From NCBI GenBank assembly GCA_027605045.1, contig JAQFWX010000021.1:62001-126000 (forward strand): a stretch of 64,000 nucleotides of DNA. Reading direction: 5' to 3'. Below, one piece after another: positions 48,069 through 58,004 of the stretch (position 1 is the stretch's first letter; each line of letters opens with the position of its first letter). The notes below the pieces were generated by a model, which worked only from the letters and a program-made list of their open reading frames with translations, ran no database searches and was not told the origin of the DNA. Both the position numbers and the translations under genes were made by a program. Origin of the DNA: Phallus indusiatus (lineage: Eukaryota; Basidiomycota; Agaricomycetes; Phallales; Phallaceae).

Positions 48069-49375
48069 TCGTCGCCGTTTTGAAAATCCTCTACCTCTGT
48101 CGCAGCCACAGTCTCGCCCTGGGTCAGAGCAGAGTCACCACGCGCCTGGGCTTCCAACGCGTCTTTCTGGGCCAACAAATGTGCGATATTGTCGTCCAAT
48201 TCGTCGGGCTGGAGATACCGAATGTCGTACGCGCGAGGGCATTCACGAGCCCAATGGCCTGTTGCTCCACAACGATGACATCTGGTCGATTCTGGGCCTA
48301 AGCGTCGACGAGCAGCGTCAACGTCCATCGGGTCATGTCTAACCTGGGATGTAGGAGCAGAAGCCGCAGGTCTAGGAGGCAACGCGGGCGCGAGTTGAGG
48401 TGCTGGCCTGGGAGGTGGGTAAGAAGGAGCTTGATAGGAAGGGGCAGGGGGCCTCCTCTGGATCTGGAGGGTCTGATACGACGGAAAAGGGTTGGGACGG
48501 GGTCGATTAGTGGGGACAATCGCGGGATTCGTCTGAACCGTTCCAGAGCCTACGAGTCGGCGACGAGCAGCAGTGAAAGCCTCGTTGGCACGCCTGTCCA
48601 TGTCAAACATGCGTGCTTGCCTGATCCAGCCCTCGTAGTCGTGAAGTGCGGGTCGGTCCTTCATCGTCGCTACCAGAGATGCAATTGTCGGGTCCAAACC
48701 GTTACGAAAGTACGTGTTAATGGCGAGTCCTTCCGTAAAGCCAGCGTGCTCAATGAGCACGCGGAAGGCATCCACATACTCTTCTACAGTCCTGTTGCCT
48801 TGGACATAGCGGTTGGAATAGAGGGTGTTGATGGCATCCTCTTGCTCGGATTGTGGAAAGAAATCAGCCTTGAATCGTTCCCGAAAGGCATTCCAGTCTG
48901 CGAAGGGCTTCTCTCCTCTTTGATACTTTTTCAGCATAGATTCGCTGAAGGTAAGGGCGCGGCCTTCATTCATGTACGACATTGCCCAGCCGATTTTGAG
49001 TTCATCAGTCTCGAAATCGCGACTGCATATACTCATGTAAAACTTGACGGTGTTCCAGAAGGCACGACCCTTGGAGCGATCTCCGTCGAACGAAGGAGGT
49101 ACAGCAGGTCGGGTATTTTGGGAAGAGCGTGAACTGGCTTGATGCTCAGGAGCCGGTGGTTGTCCAGGTGAGGACGCGTCGTCAACAGGGGTGTTTTGGG
49201 TAGGAGCAGCTCTAGCCGCGTCTCGGATGCTCCGTAGGACCTCAATCATCTGTGAGGCCTGGGATTCCTGTCTTGCCATGCGGGCATCCATTTCCGCGAA
49301 TTGCCGCATGATAATAGTCGCCACATCTTCGAGGGTGACGATTTGGGGTGCAGAGGGTGGGGGTGAGGAATCCAT
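48065..49375 (-). CDS. Element E gag
   Basis: 436-residue capsid/nucleocapsid polyprotein from ATG 49375 (MDSSPPPSAPQIVTLEDVAT). It contains a gag-like core (FDGDRSKGRAFWNTVKFYM, FPQSEQEDAINTLYSN, RYVQGNRTVEEYVDAFRVLI), a Pro-rich linker and one zinc knuckle, CHRCGATGHWARECP. The frame is uninterrupted, suggesting recent activity. Confidence 0.93.
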   Translation of the reverse strand: MDSSPPPSAPQIVTLEDVATIIMRQFAEMDARMARQESQASQMIEVLRSIRDAARAAPTQNTPVDDASSPGQPPAPEHQASSRSSQNTRPAVPPSFDGDRSKGRAFWNTVKFYMSICSRDFETDELKIGWAMSYMNEGRALTFSESMLKKYQRGEKPFADWNAFRERFKADFFPQSEQEDAINTLYSNRYVQGNRTVEEYVDAFRVLIEHAGFTEGLAINTYFRNGLDPTIASLVATMKDRPALHDYEGWIRQARMFDMDRRANEAFTAARRRLVGSGTVQTNPAIVPTNRPRPNPFPSYQTLQIQRRPPAPSYQAPSYPPPRPAPQLAPALPPRPAASAPTSQVRHDPMDVDAARRRLGPESTRCHRCGATGHWARECPRAYDIRYLQPDELDDNIAHLLAQKDALEAQARGDSALTQGETVAATEVEDFQNGDE

Positions 49376-49540
49376 GAGAGAGAGAGAAAGGAAAAAGGGG
49401 TTTTTGGACGGAGCAGAGGGGTCGATTATAGACGGGACTCGAGGGGAAAATACGACGCTGCGATAGTCGGTGTCGAGCGCGATTTTTCAATAGTGAGTGT
49501 CGATAGAAACGACCAGTCTGCGAGTAGAAGCTTGTTCTAC

Positions 49541-50324
49541 TGTTAGGGCTACTCAGCTCACACTAGAGGGAGGGGATCCTAAGTAATATATTGGAAGGTA
49601 ACTATACTACTCACCTAGAGGGAGGGGATCCTAAGAGAACAAGCTTAGGGACCCTCACTCTAGGTACAGTAAGGATGCACACGATTCCGGATCCAGGTCA
49701 GCCGGATCTGGGTCAACAGGTCGAGCAACCTTCCAGACCCTTGACCTGGATCCTTACAGGTCGGATCTTTGCGGATCCATAATCTTCCAGATCTGGATCT
49801 TTGGCGGATCTTGACCTGCTGACCTATCAGGTAAAGTTGCTTTCTGAGGTGTTTTAAGTACATTTTACTAGTGACCTCCGAGTCCGAGTCTGGGTCAACA
49901 GGTTTTACACTACCAAAAACCTTGACCTGGATCCTTACAGGTCATTGACCTGCGGATCCAGTTCCTTATGGATCCGGATCTTTGCAGGTAATTTGGCGGA
50001 TCGATCCGCAGTGACCTGTGCAGGGATCCGGAATCGTGTGCATCCTTAAGGTACAGCTACTATATACATAAAACGACGACGCGGCGTGCGGCCCTGGCAC
50101 AGCTAAGTGCCAGGCGCCCAAGCCGAGCCTAAGCGACGTGATGTCACGGGCATCACGCCGTGTACGAGCGCGCAACGCGCGCGAGTAGAGAAGGTGAAAC
50201 ATGGACGGAGAGAATAAACGGATGGTAGAGGTAATGCACGGGAAATATAAATAAGATAGAAATAGATATATACCGATGATAATAAATAAGGAAAAATGAG
50301 GGGACGCGGTAGCGTACCCTGACA
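49541..50324 (-). repeat. 5' LTR of element E, carrying a MITE
   Basis: TGTTAGGG at 49541 to CCCTGACA at 50324. About 397 bp after removing the MITE and one copy of its target duplication. On its internal side it has the same self-priming site (aagcttgttct at about 49529-49539 on the plus strand) as element F. Confidence 0.88.
49670..50048. mobile_element. hAT-like MITE in 5' LTR of element E
   Basis: 379 bp with perfect 25-bp terminal inverted repeats (TAAGGATGCACACGATTCCG, then GATCC) and a perfect 8-bp target duplication aggtacag (49662-49669, 50049-50056). Inside, a roughly 180-bp unit is directly repeated (both copies contain gggtcaacaggt and ttgacctggatccttac). No coding capacity. Confidence 0.92.
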
Positions 50325-51228
50325 TGCACCCTCTACGGCATATCATCCTCAAACCGATGGTCAGACAGAGCGTGTCAACGCAGAAGTCGAACAGTACCTT
50401 CGACTTTTCACCTCTGAGCGACAGGACGACTGGGACCAGATACTGCCCTTGGCTGAGTTCGCATATAACAACCACGTACACTCAGCCACGCGTTCAACAC
50501 CCTTTGAACTCGACACTGGACGACATCCTCGTATGGGATTCGAACCGCTGGTTGCCGACTCAAAGATCGAATCTGTCAACGAGTTCAAGACGCGTATGGA
50601 GTCGACAATAGAGGAAGCCAAGGCCGCTATAGCCAGGTCGAAAGACGAGATGGCCAAGTATTACGATCGGAAACACATCCCAGCACCTGAATACAAGGTT
50701 GGCGACAAGGTATACCTCGATTCGAGCGACATTCGTACCACCAGGCCCTCCGCCAAGTTATCGCATCGGTACTTAGGGCCTTTTCCGATAGTCAGTAAGG
50801 TCGGGTCGCACGCATATAAGCTGCGTTTACCACTGTCGATGTCAAGGCTTCATCCAGTGTTCCACGTCGGGAAGTTGCGTCCAAAGGTTGAAGATACAAT
50901 CCCGGGTCGTCGCGTTAAGGCCCCCCCCCCTCCTGAGGTCAGAGACGATGGTGAACACTATGTCGTGGAACGGATCTTAGACAGTCGTGTCTTCCGGAGA
51001 CGACTCGAGTATAAGGTGCGTTGGGAAGGCTATGGTCCCGAGCACGATCAGTGGGAACCCGAGTCAAATATTGCAGCCCCGGATCTCATTAAGGAATTCC
51101 ACCGCGAACATCCGAGTGCGCCACGCTCGATAAATGGCCTTCTTTTCCATCGTCGCCCTCGGTTCGATTTCTCAAGGTTACAGGCGTCATTAGTCGAAGC
51201 TACAGGCGTCGGGACGCCGCCTCGTTGA
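50325..51228 (+). pseudogene. Element F pol fragment: integrase C-terminal part and chromodomain
   Basis: Starts in the middle of integrase (APSTAYHPQTDGQTERVNAE), then EFAYNNHVHSATRSTPFEL, HPVFHVGKLRPKVEDTIPGR and a complete chromodomain (YKVRWEGYGPEHDQWEPESN), with the stop at 51228. It is nearly identical to the equivalent part of element E. Protease, RT, RNase H and the first half of integrase are missing. Confidence 0.9.
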
Positions 51229-51239
51229 AGGGGGGATGG

Positions 51240-51635
51240 TGTCAGGGTACGCTACCGCCGTCTCTCATTTTCTTATTTATTATCATCGGCATCGTTTCTT
51301 TTCTATCTTATTTATCCTTTCCATATTTTACTTTCACTCTCCGTTTCCTTGTTCTGTCTCTATTTCACTTTCTCTACTCGCGCGCGTCGCGCGCTCGTAC
51401 CCGGCGTGATGTCCGTGACATCACGTCGCTTAGGTTCGGCTTGGGCGCCTGGCACTTAGTTGTGTCAGGGCCGCACGCCGCGTCGTCGTTTTATGTATAT
51501 AGTAGCTGTACCTAGAGTGAGGGTCCCTAAGCTTGTTCTCTTAGGATCCCCTCCCTCTAGGTGAGTAGTTAGTTTCCCTTCCAATATATTCTCTTAGGAT
51601 CCCCTCCCTCTAGTGTGAGCTGAGTAGCCCTAACA
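51240..51635 (+). repeat. 3' LTR of element F
   Basis: 396 bp, TGTCAGGG to CCCTAACA, almost identical to the 5' LTR (differences seen around the gcgcgc/cacgcg block). The target duplication gaggg follows at 51636-51640. Confidence 0.92.
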
Positions 51636-52016
51636 GAGGGTGTCTGGCGAAGAGGCAGTGTTAGAACACATCAACGACGTCAAAAATAGATCTGCAAAGC
51701 TGCCCATCTCATACCCCATTCGAAAGGTGATGGCGTATGTACACTATTTTCTCAATCCCATTATTGTTTATTTACATAAATTTGAAAGTACATTCGAGCA
51801 TTGTGTTGCTGGAGAACGTCCGATGAAGAGCCAGAGATAGATTACGGCGTGCGTCAACTATGTTCGAAACGGGATATTTGTAAAGTCGGTGCTCCTTATA
51901 CTCATTGACAAAGGCGAATTGGCTATCTTGAGAGTATGTATATGGCAGTATTTTGTATGTGAAAGTAATTCATATTTACTGAAATCTTTATAGACGCCAA
52001 ATTTTGCGATGGTTTG
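51636..52016 (+). pseudogene. Right remnant of the possible broken host gene
   Basis: Continues the frame cut at 40891 with VSGEEAVLEHINDVKNRSAK. Further on, a diverged repeat of the left side appears: PHSKGDG before a splice-like gtatgt, and after an acceptor YIRALCCWRTSDEEPEIDYG. A further exon-like stretch after an acceptor near 51991 (TPNFAMVCEDAVLSVAMDQN) would be cut by the LTR at 52017 and resume at 53293. Protein family unknown; the model is tentative. Confidence 0.3.
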
Positions 52017-53287
52017 TGTCAAGATCCGAGACCGTTCGAGATCGCGAGATCGAGGGATCGAGAATCGAGAGATCGAGGGATGAGGAACTTGGCTTCAACT
52101 TATGTGTTGCGCCCGCTCCAAAGGCCTGAGAGTATTCCTCAATTTGGATCGTTGTCACGCGCCGTGTTCCGGGCGTCTGGGCGGAAGTCCGGGGAGTCCG
52201 GACTACGGAACAGAAGGGACTTGGCTTCAGCTTATGTGCTGCGCCGACTCAATCGACCCTGGATATCCCTTAATTTCGGACTAGAAGTCCGAGACAGCCC
52301 GGACGTAGTCCGGGCAGGTCCGGACAAGTACTGGGAGCGGACTTTAAGCGAGATAGATAAGAGAAGATTTGATTATAAAGAGTTTAACTGGGGCTAGACT
52401 TAGAATAGACTTGAATACGACTTGATATTCAGACTGGGGAGCCCCAGACGAAGTCTGGGGGCTTTAAATACAAAAAGCTAGACTACTAGAACTAAAGGAG
52501 ATATAACTAAAAGGAGACTAGTTGCACAGCACCAGAAACATATCTGGCACTTGCTTTCTAATGCTCCGGACAGAATGTCCCCATAAGGAAATGTCCTAGT
52601 CCGGACGAAGTCCGGACCTTGGACTTACTGGACGTGGACAGAATAACGGACTACGCACTGTTGGACAAGTACTGACGCTCGGACTTGGCGGATATACTAA
52701 ATATGGACAGGGATTGGGCGCCGGACCTCGGAGAGGTCCGGATTAGGATTGGGTGGCACGAGGGTCGTGACAATCGTGACGAATCAGCACTCACAACGAA
52801 GAACAACCGGAGATAACGAAGACTTTGGCGACGGAGTCGCCAAAGGCGAGAGATCGAGAAGATCGAGAAAATCGGGGTTTCGAGATAAAGAGACGAGTTG
52901 TAATTCAAGGAGGTTTGAAATACAATGAAATATATTTGAATCGAATCAGAGTTCGATTTCAAGATGACTTTGTATGGTATTTACAGCGAGTTTAAATACA
53001 ACAAAGTGATGCAGGGTCAAGTACAAAGAAAGTACTAATTCGGATAAGTACATAATAGTACTTGAGGAAGTCGTGAGGTTCGTTAGAATCATAAAGAAAG
53101 AAATAGAAAGTATTCTATTTATATCATAGAACCTCACCGATCGTCAAAGTGAATAAATCGGTAATCGGTAATTCGAGAGATCGCATAGAGTGCGATCTCT
53201 ATAAGGTTCGTTCGTTCGAGTTCGAAAAAGAATGTGAAATCGAAATAAATCGTTAATTCGATGTCACGAGAAAATCGGCTCGTGACA
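52017..53287. repeat. Solo LTR, second family, outer copy
   Basis: Starts TGTCAAGATC and ends GGCTCGTGACA, with perfect target duplications gtttg (52012-52016, 53288-53292). About 646 bp once the nested element at 52153-52772 and its duplication are removed. It carries the ggaacttggcttcaactta block shared with the other members of the family. Confidence 0.85.
52153..52772. repeat. Solo LTR, second family, nested copy
   Basis: 620 bp, TGTCACGC to GGTCGTGACA, with perfect target duplications atcgt (52148-52152, 52773-52777). It is inserted in a related LTR and similar to 41829-42504 (gggacttggcttcagctta, TATA-like tttaaatac at about 52463). Confidence 0.87.
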
Positions 53288-53449
53288 GTTTGCGAAGACG
53301 CGGTGCTGTCAGTAGCGATGGATCAGAATCTTTATGCTCAATCACTTCGCTGCCGACATATACTCTGAGGACTCGTTGCTGAACATCCAAAACACGTGAA
53401 ACTCGACGGTTTATATCTATGAAGTCACGTTCAATGGTCAGAGCGTTGA

Positions 53450-54316
53450 TGTCATGATCCGATTCATGACATCACTTCCGGTAACGTTACGTAATCCATA
53501 TCCGATCATTTACCGTTTATCTCCGTAATCTTATCACGCTTACGTCGCTCACGATATGACCTTCGCGTTCAGTCATCTCAATCAACCTCGCAACTCGAAT
53601 AGAGACGCACCCGTCTCTCTTAACTCCTGGAACACCCGCGGAAAGCCCTTTCTAGAATATTCCACGCACGTTCCGGTTATGAGATCATAGATGACGAACG
53701 TAGGTCCATGTATGCACAGCTCTTATCCCTGCACACCTCATGTTCATCACATGAGACATCATACCCTGCATATATTGATGTAATTTACGAATCTCACGAC
53801 TTGTTTGTATTTCTCAAGTTCGGAATCTATTTCGAACTGAGCTAGAATTATTTATCTGACGTGTATATAAACCCTAGCATACACGTAGATAGTTCTTTAG
53901 ACTTAATATCGAACGTAGTTCGATATCTCTATAAAACTCTCTTTTCTCTTACTCTCTTCATCATTGAACGTCGAGATCGTTCCTCGAGACTTGCAGCGAC
54001 GGAAGCCATCCGTCGTTGCCGAGAGTTACATCTCAAAGCTTTCTTCATTATCGTTGAGCTTGATATCATTCAATACGAGATACAGCTCGCGGTTCTCGAA
54101 GCTCGGAACGCACATATCAGAAACGTTCTTGACGAACTCGACGCTCATGACGAATGTCAGGACAAATCCTGAAGAAGACTGTCGTGGCACAATCTCTTAT
54201 AGATTGAGGCCAAGTCCTGACTGTCGTCAACCAACGGTGACAGTTACTGGTGTTATATTCAGCGACTAAAATACATTATAGTATCTATTACCGTTCCCGG
54301 ATATCGGTACTTGACA
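53450..54316 (+). repeat. Solo LTR, third family, with a 103-codon ORF
   Basis: 867 bp, TGTCATGATCC to GTACTTGACA, with perfect target duplications gttga (53445-53449, 54317-54321). A TATA box in tgtatataaaccc at about 53861-53873 sets the plus orientation. Downstream lies an open frame (to 54172) with a helical stretch ATEAIRRCRELHLKAFFIIV; whether it is translated is unknown. Confidence 0.85.
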
Positions 54317-54321
54317 GTTGA

Positions 54322-55201
54322 ATGTTTTTTTTTATTTCCTTTCTTTTAGTGGGACTACCTGGTAGTGGCAAATGGTGAGATCAGTCCGCTACTACTAGTA
54401 GTATTAGTTAATATGTTCAAGGATTTGCCAAAAGGACGGCGGTATCGATACATTTCGTCCCTTGCTAAATATAAAATTTATATTTGACTTCTGTGTGTCT
54501 GAGCGCCATAATCGACAAATGTATAAAATTTTTGATTCTTGAAGTTCTCACCATCCTTCAGTAACTCGAATTGGTGCCGTGCGTCCGGGTGGATGTTGGG
54601 AAAGGTATTGCATACATGTCGGCACAGCTCAAGGGGACCGGGATACTCTCAAGATTGGTCAACTATGATCAATTTACGTGTTTATTGATAAACCGTCAGA
54701 GATTATTGAACATTAGCACTGACGTCACCTATAAACATGATTTCACGCTTCTCGTCGGATCCGAATCGGAAACGGAGATTAGGACATGTAGCACCATAAT
54801 TGCCATGGTCAATACACGGCCCACCATGTGAAGCAAGGTGTGCCAACTCGGTGTTTTTGTTTTACAATACGTGTCTCATAATAGCAAATATCGGGGTACC
54901 GGTTCCCGCTGCATATATTGTACATGTGCTCTAAATTATGTGAGGTTCGCGTACAAGCGGTATAATAAATATCAATCTCCGGGCTGTGTGTTGAATAGTA
55001 AATATTTAGTCTAAATCTGTCAAATACCATATCCAATACAATGGAGGTTTACAGCCACTTGAAGGCTGATTTTTCTGGTCAATTGCCAGTGGATTGTCGT
55101 TGAGCCGACTAAGACTATGAGTAGTACCTTTTTTTTAGGATATAAATCGTGAATGTGCGTCCTCTATTTCCCCACCCAGAACATCCATATCAATTTCTTC
55201 G
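54322..55201. other. 5' flank of the first methyltransferase copy
   Basis: From about 54540 this is the left part of a tandem duplication whose second copy starts near 56640 (shared blocks such as attgcatacatgtc and gtgccaa.tcggtgtt). A TATA-like ggatataaat at about 55138-55147 lies 60 bp upstream of ATG 55202. No separate gene seen. Confidence 0.55.
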
Positions 55202-55957
55202 ATGCTTATTACTCTTAAACTCGTCATGTTGTTGACAATGAACTGTCTAGCCGTGAAGGCCCTATTTCCACCTAACAAGACCAAGCCGTCAGATACAATT
55301 GAATTAAAGACTTTCGGAGAAAAGTACATGCCTTTGATAAGAATATGGGCGATTATGGTGGGTGGTATGGTCAGACAGTGGCAGTTCTGTTCGTTAAAAC
55401 ACTGTTTATTATAGCCGGTTTGCTTGATACCAAGTTTTGTTCTGTCCGCCGTCATGCTCTCGTCGTTCCTTACTCAGGACATATCTACGAATATATGTCC
55501 TAGAGATTTCGACGATGAATTGTCTAGGTTGTCCCCTGTATTTTTGGGGATCTTCCTAATAATTTCAGGAGGAGCTTCCATTCGACTATTATGCTACAGA
55601 ACATTGGGGAAGTTCTTCACTTACGAGATCGCGATTCGACCAAACCATAAAATCATAGATGTGGGTCCTTACGGGATAGTGAGGCATGCAAGTTATACTG
55701 GTTTATTTATGATATTATTTGGATCCGGCTGTTTGCTGTTTGGGTCGCAAAGTCCAATTATCGTATGCGGATGGACGGCGTCGTATGGATTCGCAAAAGC
55801 TTTCATGGGAATATGGTCTTTATGGGCTGTAATATTTTCGTGCTGGATAATCAACCGGGTTCATGTGGAGGAGGGAAGGCTTAGTCGTCATTTTGGAAAA
55901 GCCTGGGACGACTACGTTAGATTGGTCCCTTATCGATATATTCCCATGATATGTTGA
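55202..55957 (+). CDS. Isoprenylcysteine carboxyl methyltransferase-like protein, copy 1
   Basis: Exons 55202-55357 and 55415-55957 join in phase to 232 residues. It is a multi-pass membrane protein: an N-terminal hydrophobic segment (LVMLLTMNCLAVKAL), LSPVFLGIFLIISGGASIRL, GLFMILFGSGCLLFG and WSLWAVIFSCWIINRV. The C-terminal ICMT/PEMT-type signature is clear: VGPYGIVRHASYTG and VEEGRLSRHFGKAWDDYVRL followed by VPYRYIPMIC. ICMT (Ste14) methylates the C-terminal prenylcysteine of mating pheromones and Ras-like GTPases in the ER using S-adenosylmethionine; such duplicated, diverged members may have other substrates. It has about 14 differences from copy 2 over the 180-residue second exon. Confidence 0.85.
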
Positions 55958-57253
55958 CGACTATCCTTGTATGTTCGATTTGAAATGTGAATGAATAATA
56001 ATGTATAGGGCTTGGCGTTTTCATATTGATTGATTCTCCATTTCTACAACAAAAAGAAAAAGACCGTAGGTAACAATGCAACGATATCGCCTCGACGCCA
56101 TTGGTCGCCGCCACCAGCCATGAATAGCGGTTTTCACGGGCCCGGGGACGAAAACGACGGCGGGGCACGCGCCATCCGATGTCTGCACCGGGATTTCTTC
56201 CATATCCCCTGCAGCTGGCGTCTGTACTCCCACCGCCTACGAAAGACAATTATCCTCGTCACACGCAGACCTACAAGCCACCAAGTTCAATGATCGGAAT
56301 TCTCCACATCACCCTCGCTTGACACAATCCTCTTCATCAAAGCTCAACCGCGGCACTTCGTAACGCCAGAGCTTCAGTTGGAAACTCAGGCTCACTAAAC
56401 GCGTCGGACCTCATCTTGAGGCCTGAAGCCCAAGTCCAAGGCGTCTCCTCTCACATGCGCGACGCGTCACCCGGTCCTTCTTTCAAACACCATGTTCTGC
56501 TGTCCAACGCCATTTTTGCCGATTGTTTGCCGATTCAAATAGGTTCACATTTGATTCTTGGACCCTACACGTGATTGCTGCAGTGTAAGGTTACTCCCGG
56601 TTAGTCACTATGGTCAGGCGTCGAATGCTTAGCGCTTAGTTCTCACTATCTTTTCATAACTCAGACTGACGCCATGCGTCTGGGCGAATGTTGGCAAATG
56701 CATTGCATACATGTCAGCACATCTCAAGGGGGCCTGGGACATTTAACTAAGATCAATTTAAGTGTTTAATTGGATCTTGATTAACCGTCAGAGATTATTG
56801 AGCGTTTGACACTGACTTCACCTAAATATGCCAATCTCACACTTCTCGTATCCGAATCTGAAACGGAGATTAAGACATGTAGCATCATGATTGCAATAAT
56901 CAATGCACGACCTACCATGTGAAGCAGCGTGTGCCAATTCGGTGTTGTTGTTTTACAATACATATCTCATAATAGTGAATATCGGGGTTCTGGTTCCGTT
57001 TCCGGATGCATATATTGTGCTCTAAATTGTGAGGTTCGCGTAAAATCAGCATAATAAATATTGTTTAATTTCCGGGCCGTGTGTTGGAAAATAAACTATG
57101 GAAGTTTACAGCCGCTTGTAAAGGCTGGTTTTTCTGGTCAATTGAATTGTTGTTGAGCCGGCTATAGGCTATGAGAAGTACCTTTTTTTAGGATATAAAT
57201 AGTGAATGTGCGTCCTCTGTTTTCCCCACTCATCATATCCATCAATTTCTTCG
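55958..57253. other. Spacer between the methyltransferase copies
   Basis: Contains the 3' part of duplication unit 1 (to about 56600) and the 5' part of unit 2 (from about 56640). At 56021-56249 a minus-strand frame is open (EEIPVQTSDGACPAVVFVPG), but its counterpart in unit 2 (about 58590-58690) has a stop, so it is probably a decayed fragment. The TATA-like ggatataaat at about 57190 serves copy 2. Confidence 0.5.
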
Positions 57254-58004
57254 ATGTTTATTAAACTCGTCATGGTGTTGACAATGAATTGTCTAGCCGT
57301 GAAGGCTCTTCTTTCACCTAACCAGACCAAGCCGTCAGATACAATCGAATTAAAGACTTTTGGAGAAAAGTACATGCCTTTAATAAGATTCTGCACGATT
57401 TTGGTGGGTGTTACGATTAGGCAGCGACAGTTCTGTTCGTTAAAAGCACTGTTTATTATAGCCGGTTTGTTTGATACCTATTTTTGCCCTGTCCGCCGTC
57501 GTGCTCTCGTCGTTCCTTACTCAGGACATATCTACGAATGTATGTCCCAGAGGCTTCGACAATGAATTATCTAGGCTGTCCCCTGTATTTTTGGGGATCT
57601 TCCTAATAATTTCAGGAGGAGCTTCCATTCGACTGTTATGCTACAGAACGTTGGGGAAGTTCTTCACCTTCGAGATCACGATTCGACCAAACCACAAAAT
57701 CGTACATGTAGGTCCTTACGGGATAGTGAGGCATGCGAGTTATACTGGTTTATTTATGATATTATTTGGATCCGGCTGTTTGATGTTCTCGTCGCAAAGT
57801 CCAATTATCGTATGTGGATGGACGGCGTCGTATGGATTCGCAAAAGCTTTCATCGGAATATGGACTTTATGGGCTGTAATATTTTCGTGCTGGATAATCA
57901 ACCGGGTTCATGTGGAGGAGGGAAGGCTTAGTCGTCATTTTGGAAAAGCCTGGGATGACTACGTTAGATTGGTCCCTTATCGATATATTCCCATGATATG
58001 TTGA
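57254..58004 (+). CDS. Isoprenylcysteine carboxyl methyltransferase-like protein, copy 2
   Basis: Exons 57254-57403 and 57462-58004 join in phase to 230 residues, with the same intron position and almost the same sequence as copy 1. Membrane segments and the signature VGPYGIVRHASYTG...WDDYVRLVPYRYIP are intact. The start MFIKLVMVLTMNCLAVKAL aligns with copy 1 minus two residues. Substitutions are mostly conservative (I/V, M/V, Y/F, S/T), so both copies look functional. Confidence 0.85.

Larger units (their letters stand above)
41520..50324 (-). mobile_element. Inner Ty3/Gypsy chromovirus (element E), full-length but multiply interrupted
   Basis: A complete minus-strand Tf1/sushi-type element. 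The 5' LTR is at 49541-50324, with gag, protease, reverse transcriptase, RNase H, integrase and chromodomain following. The 3' LTR is at 41520-42597. Its open frames look intact once four inserted pieces are set aside (43244-44000, 44878-45218, 46003-46401, and the LTR insertions at 41829-42504 and 49670-50048). The outer flanks do not match as a target duplication (attat on the left at 41515-41519, tgcac on the right at 50325-50329), pointing to recombination rather than simple insertion. Confidence 0.9.
40892..51635 (+). mobile_element. Outer Ty3/Gypsy chromovirus (element F), internally deleted
   Basis: Flanked by identical 5-bp target duplications gaggg (40887-40891, 51636-51640) and by two near-identical 396-bp LTRs (40892-41287 and 51240-51635). 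Only the first 22 or so gag codons (41452-41519) and the integrase C-terminal part with chromodomain (50325-51228) remain. The middle is replaced by the minus-strand element E (41520-50324). A purine tract (about 51229-51239) precedes the 3' LTR. The element is defective, but its near-identical LTRs suggest a fairly young insertion. Confidence 0.9.

Noticed and set aside
56021..56249. Possible minus-strand gene in the spacer (EEIPVQTSDGACPAVVF)
   Set aside because: The counterpart in the second duplication unit carries a stop and frame changes, so it is more likely a decayed fragment than a gene.
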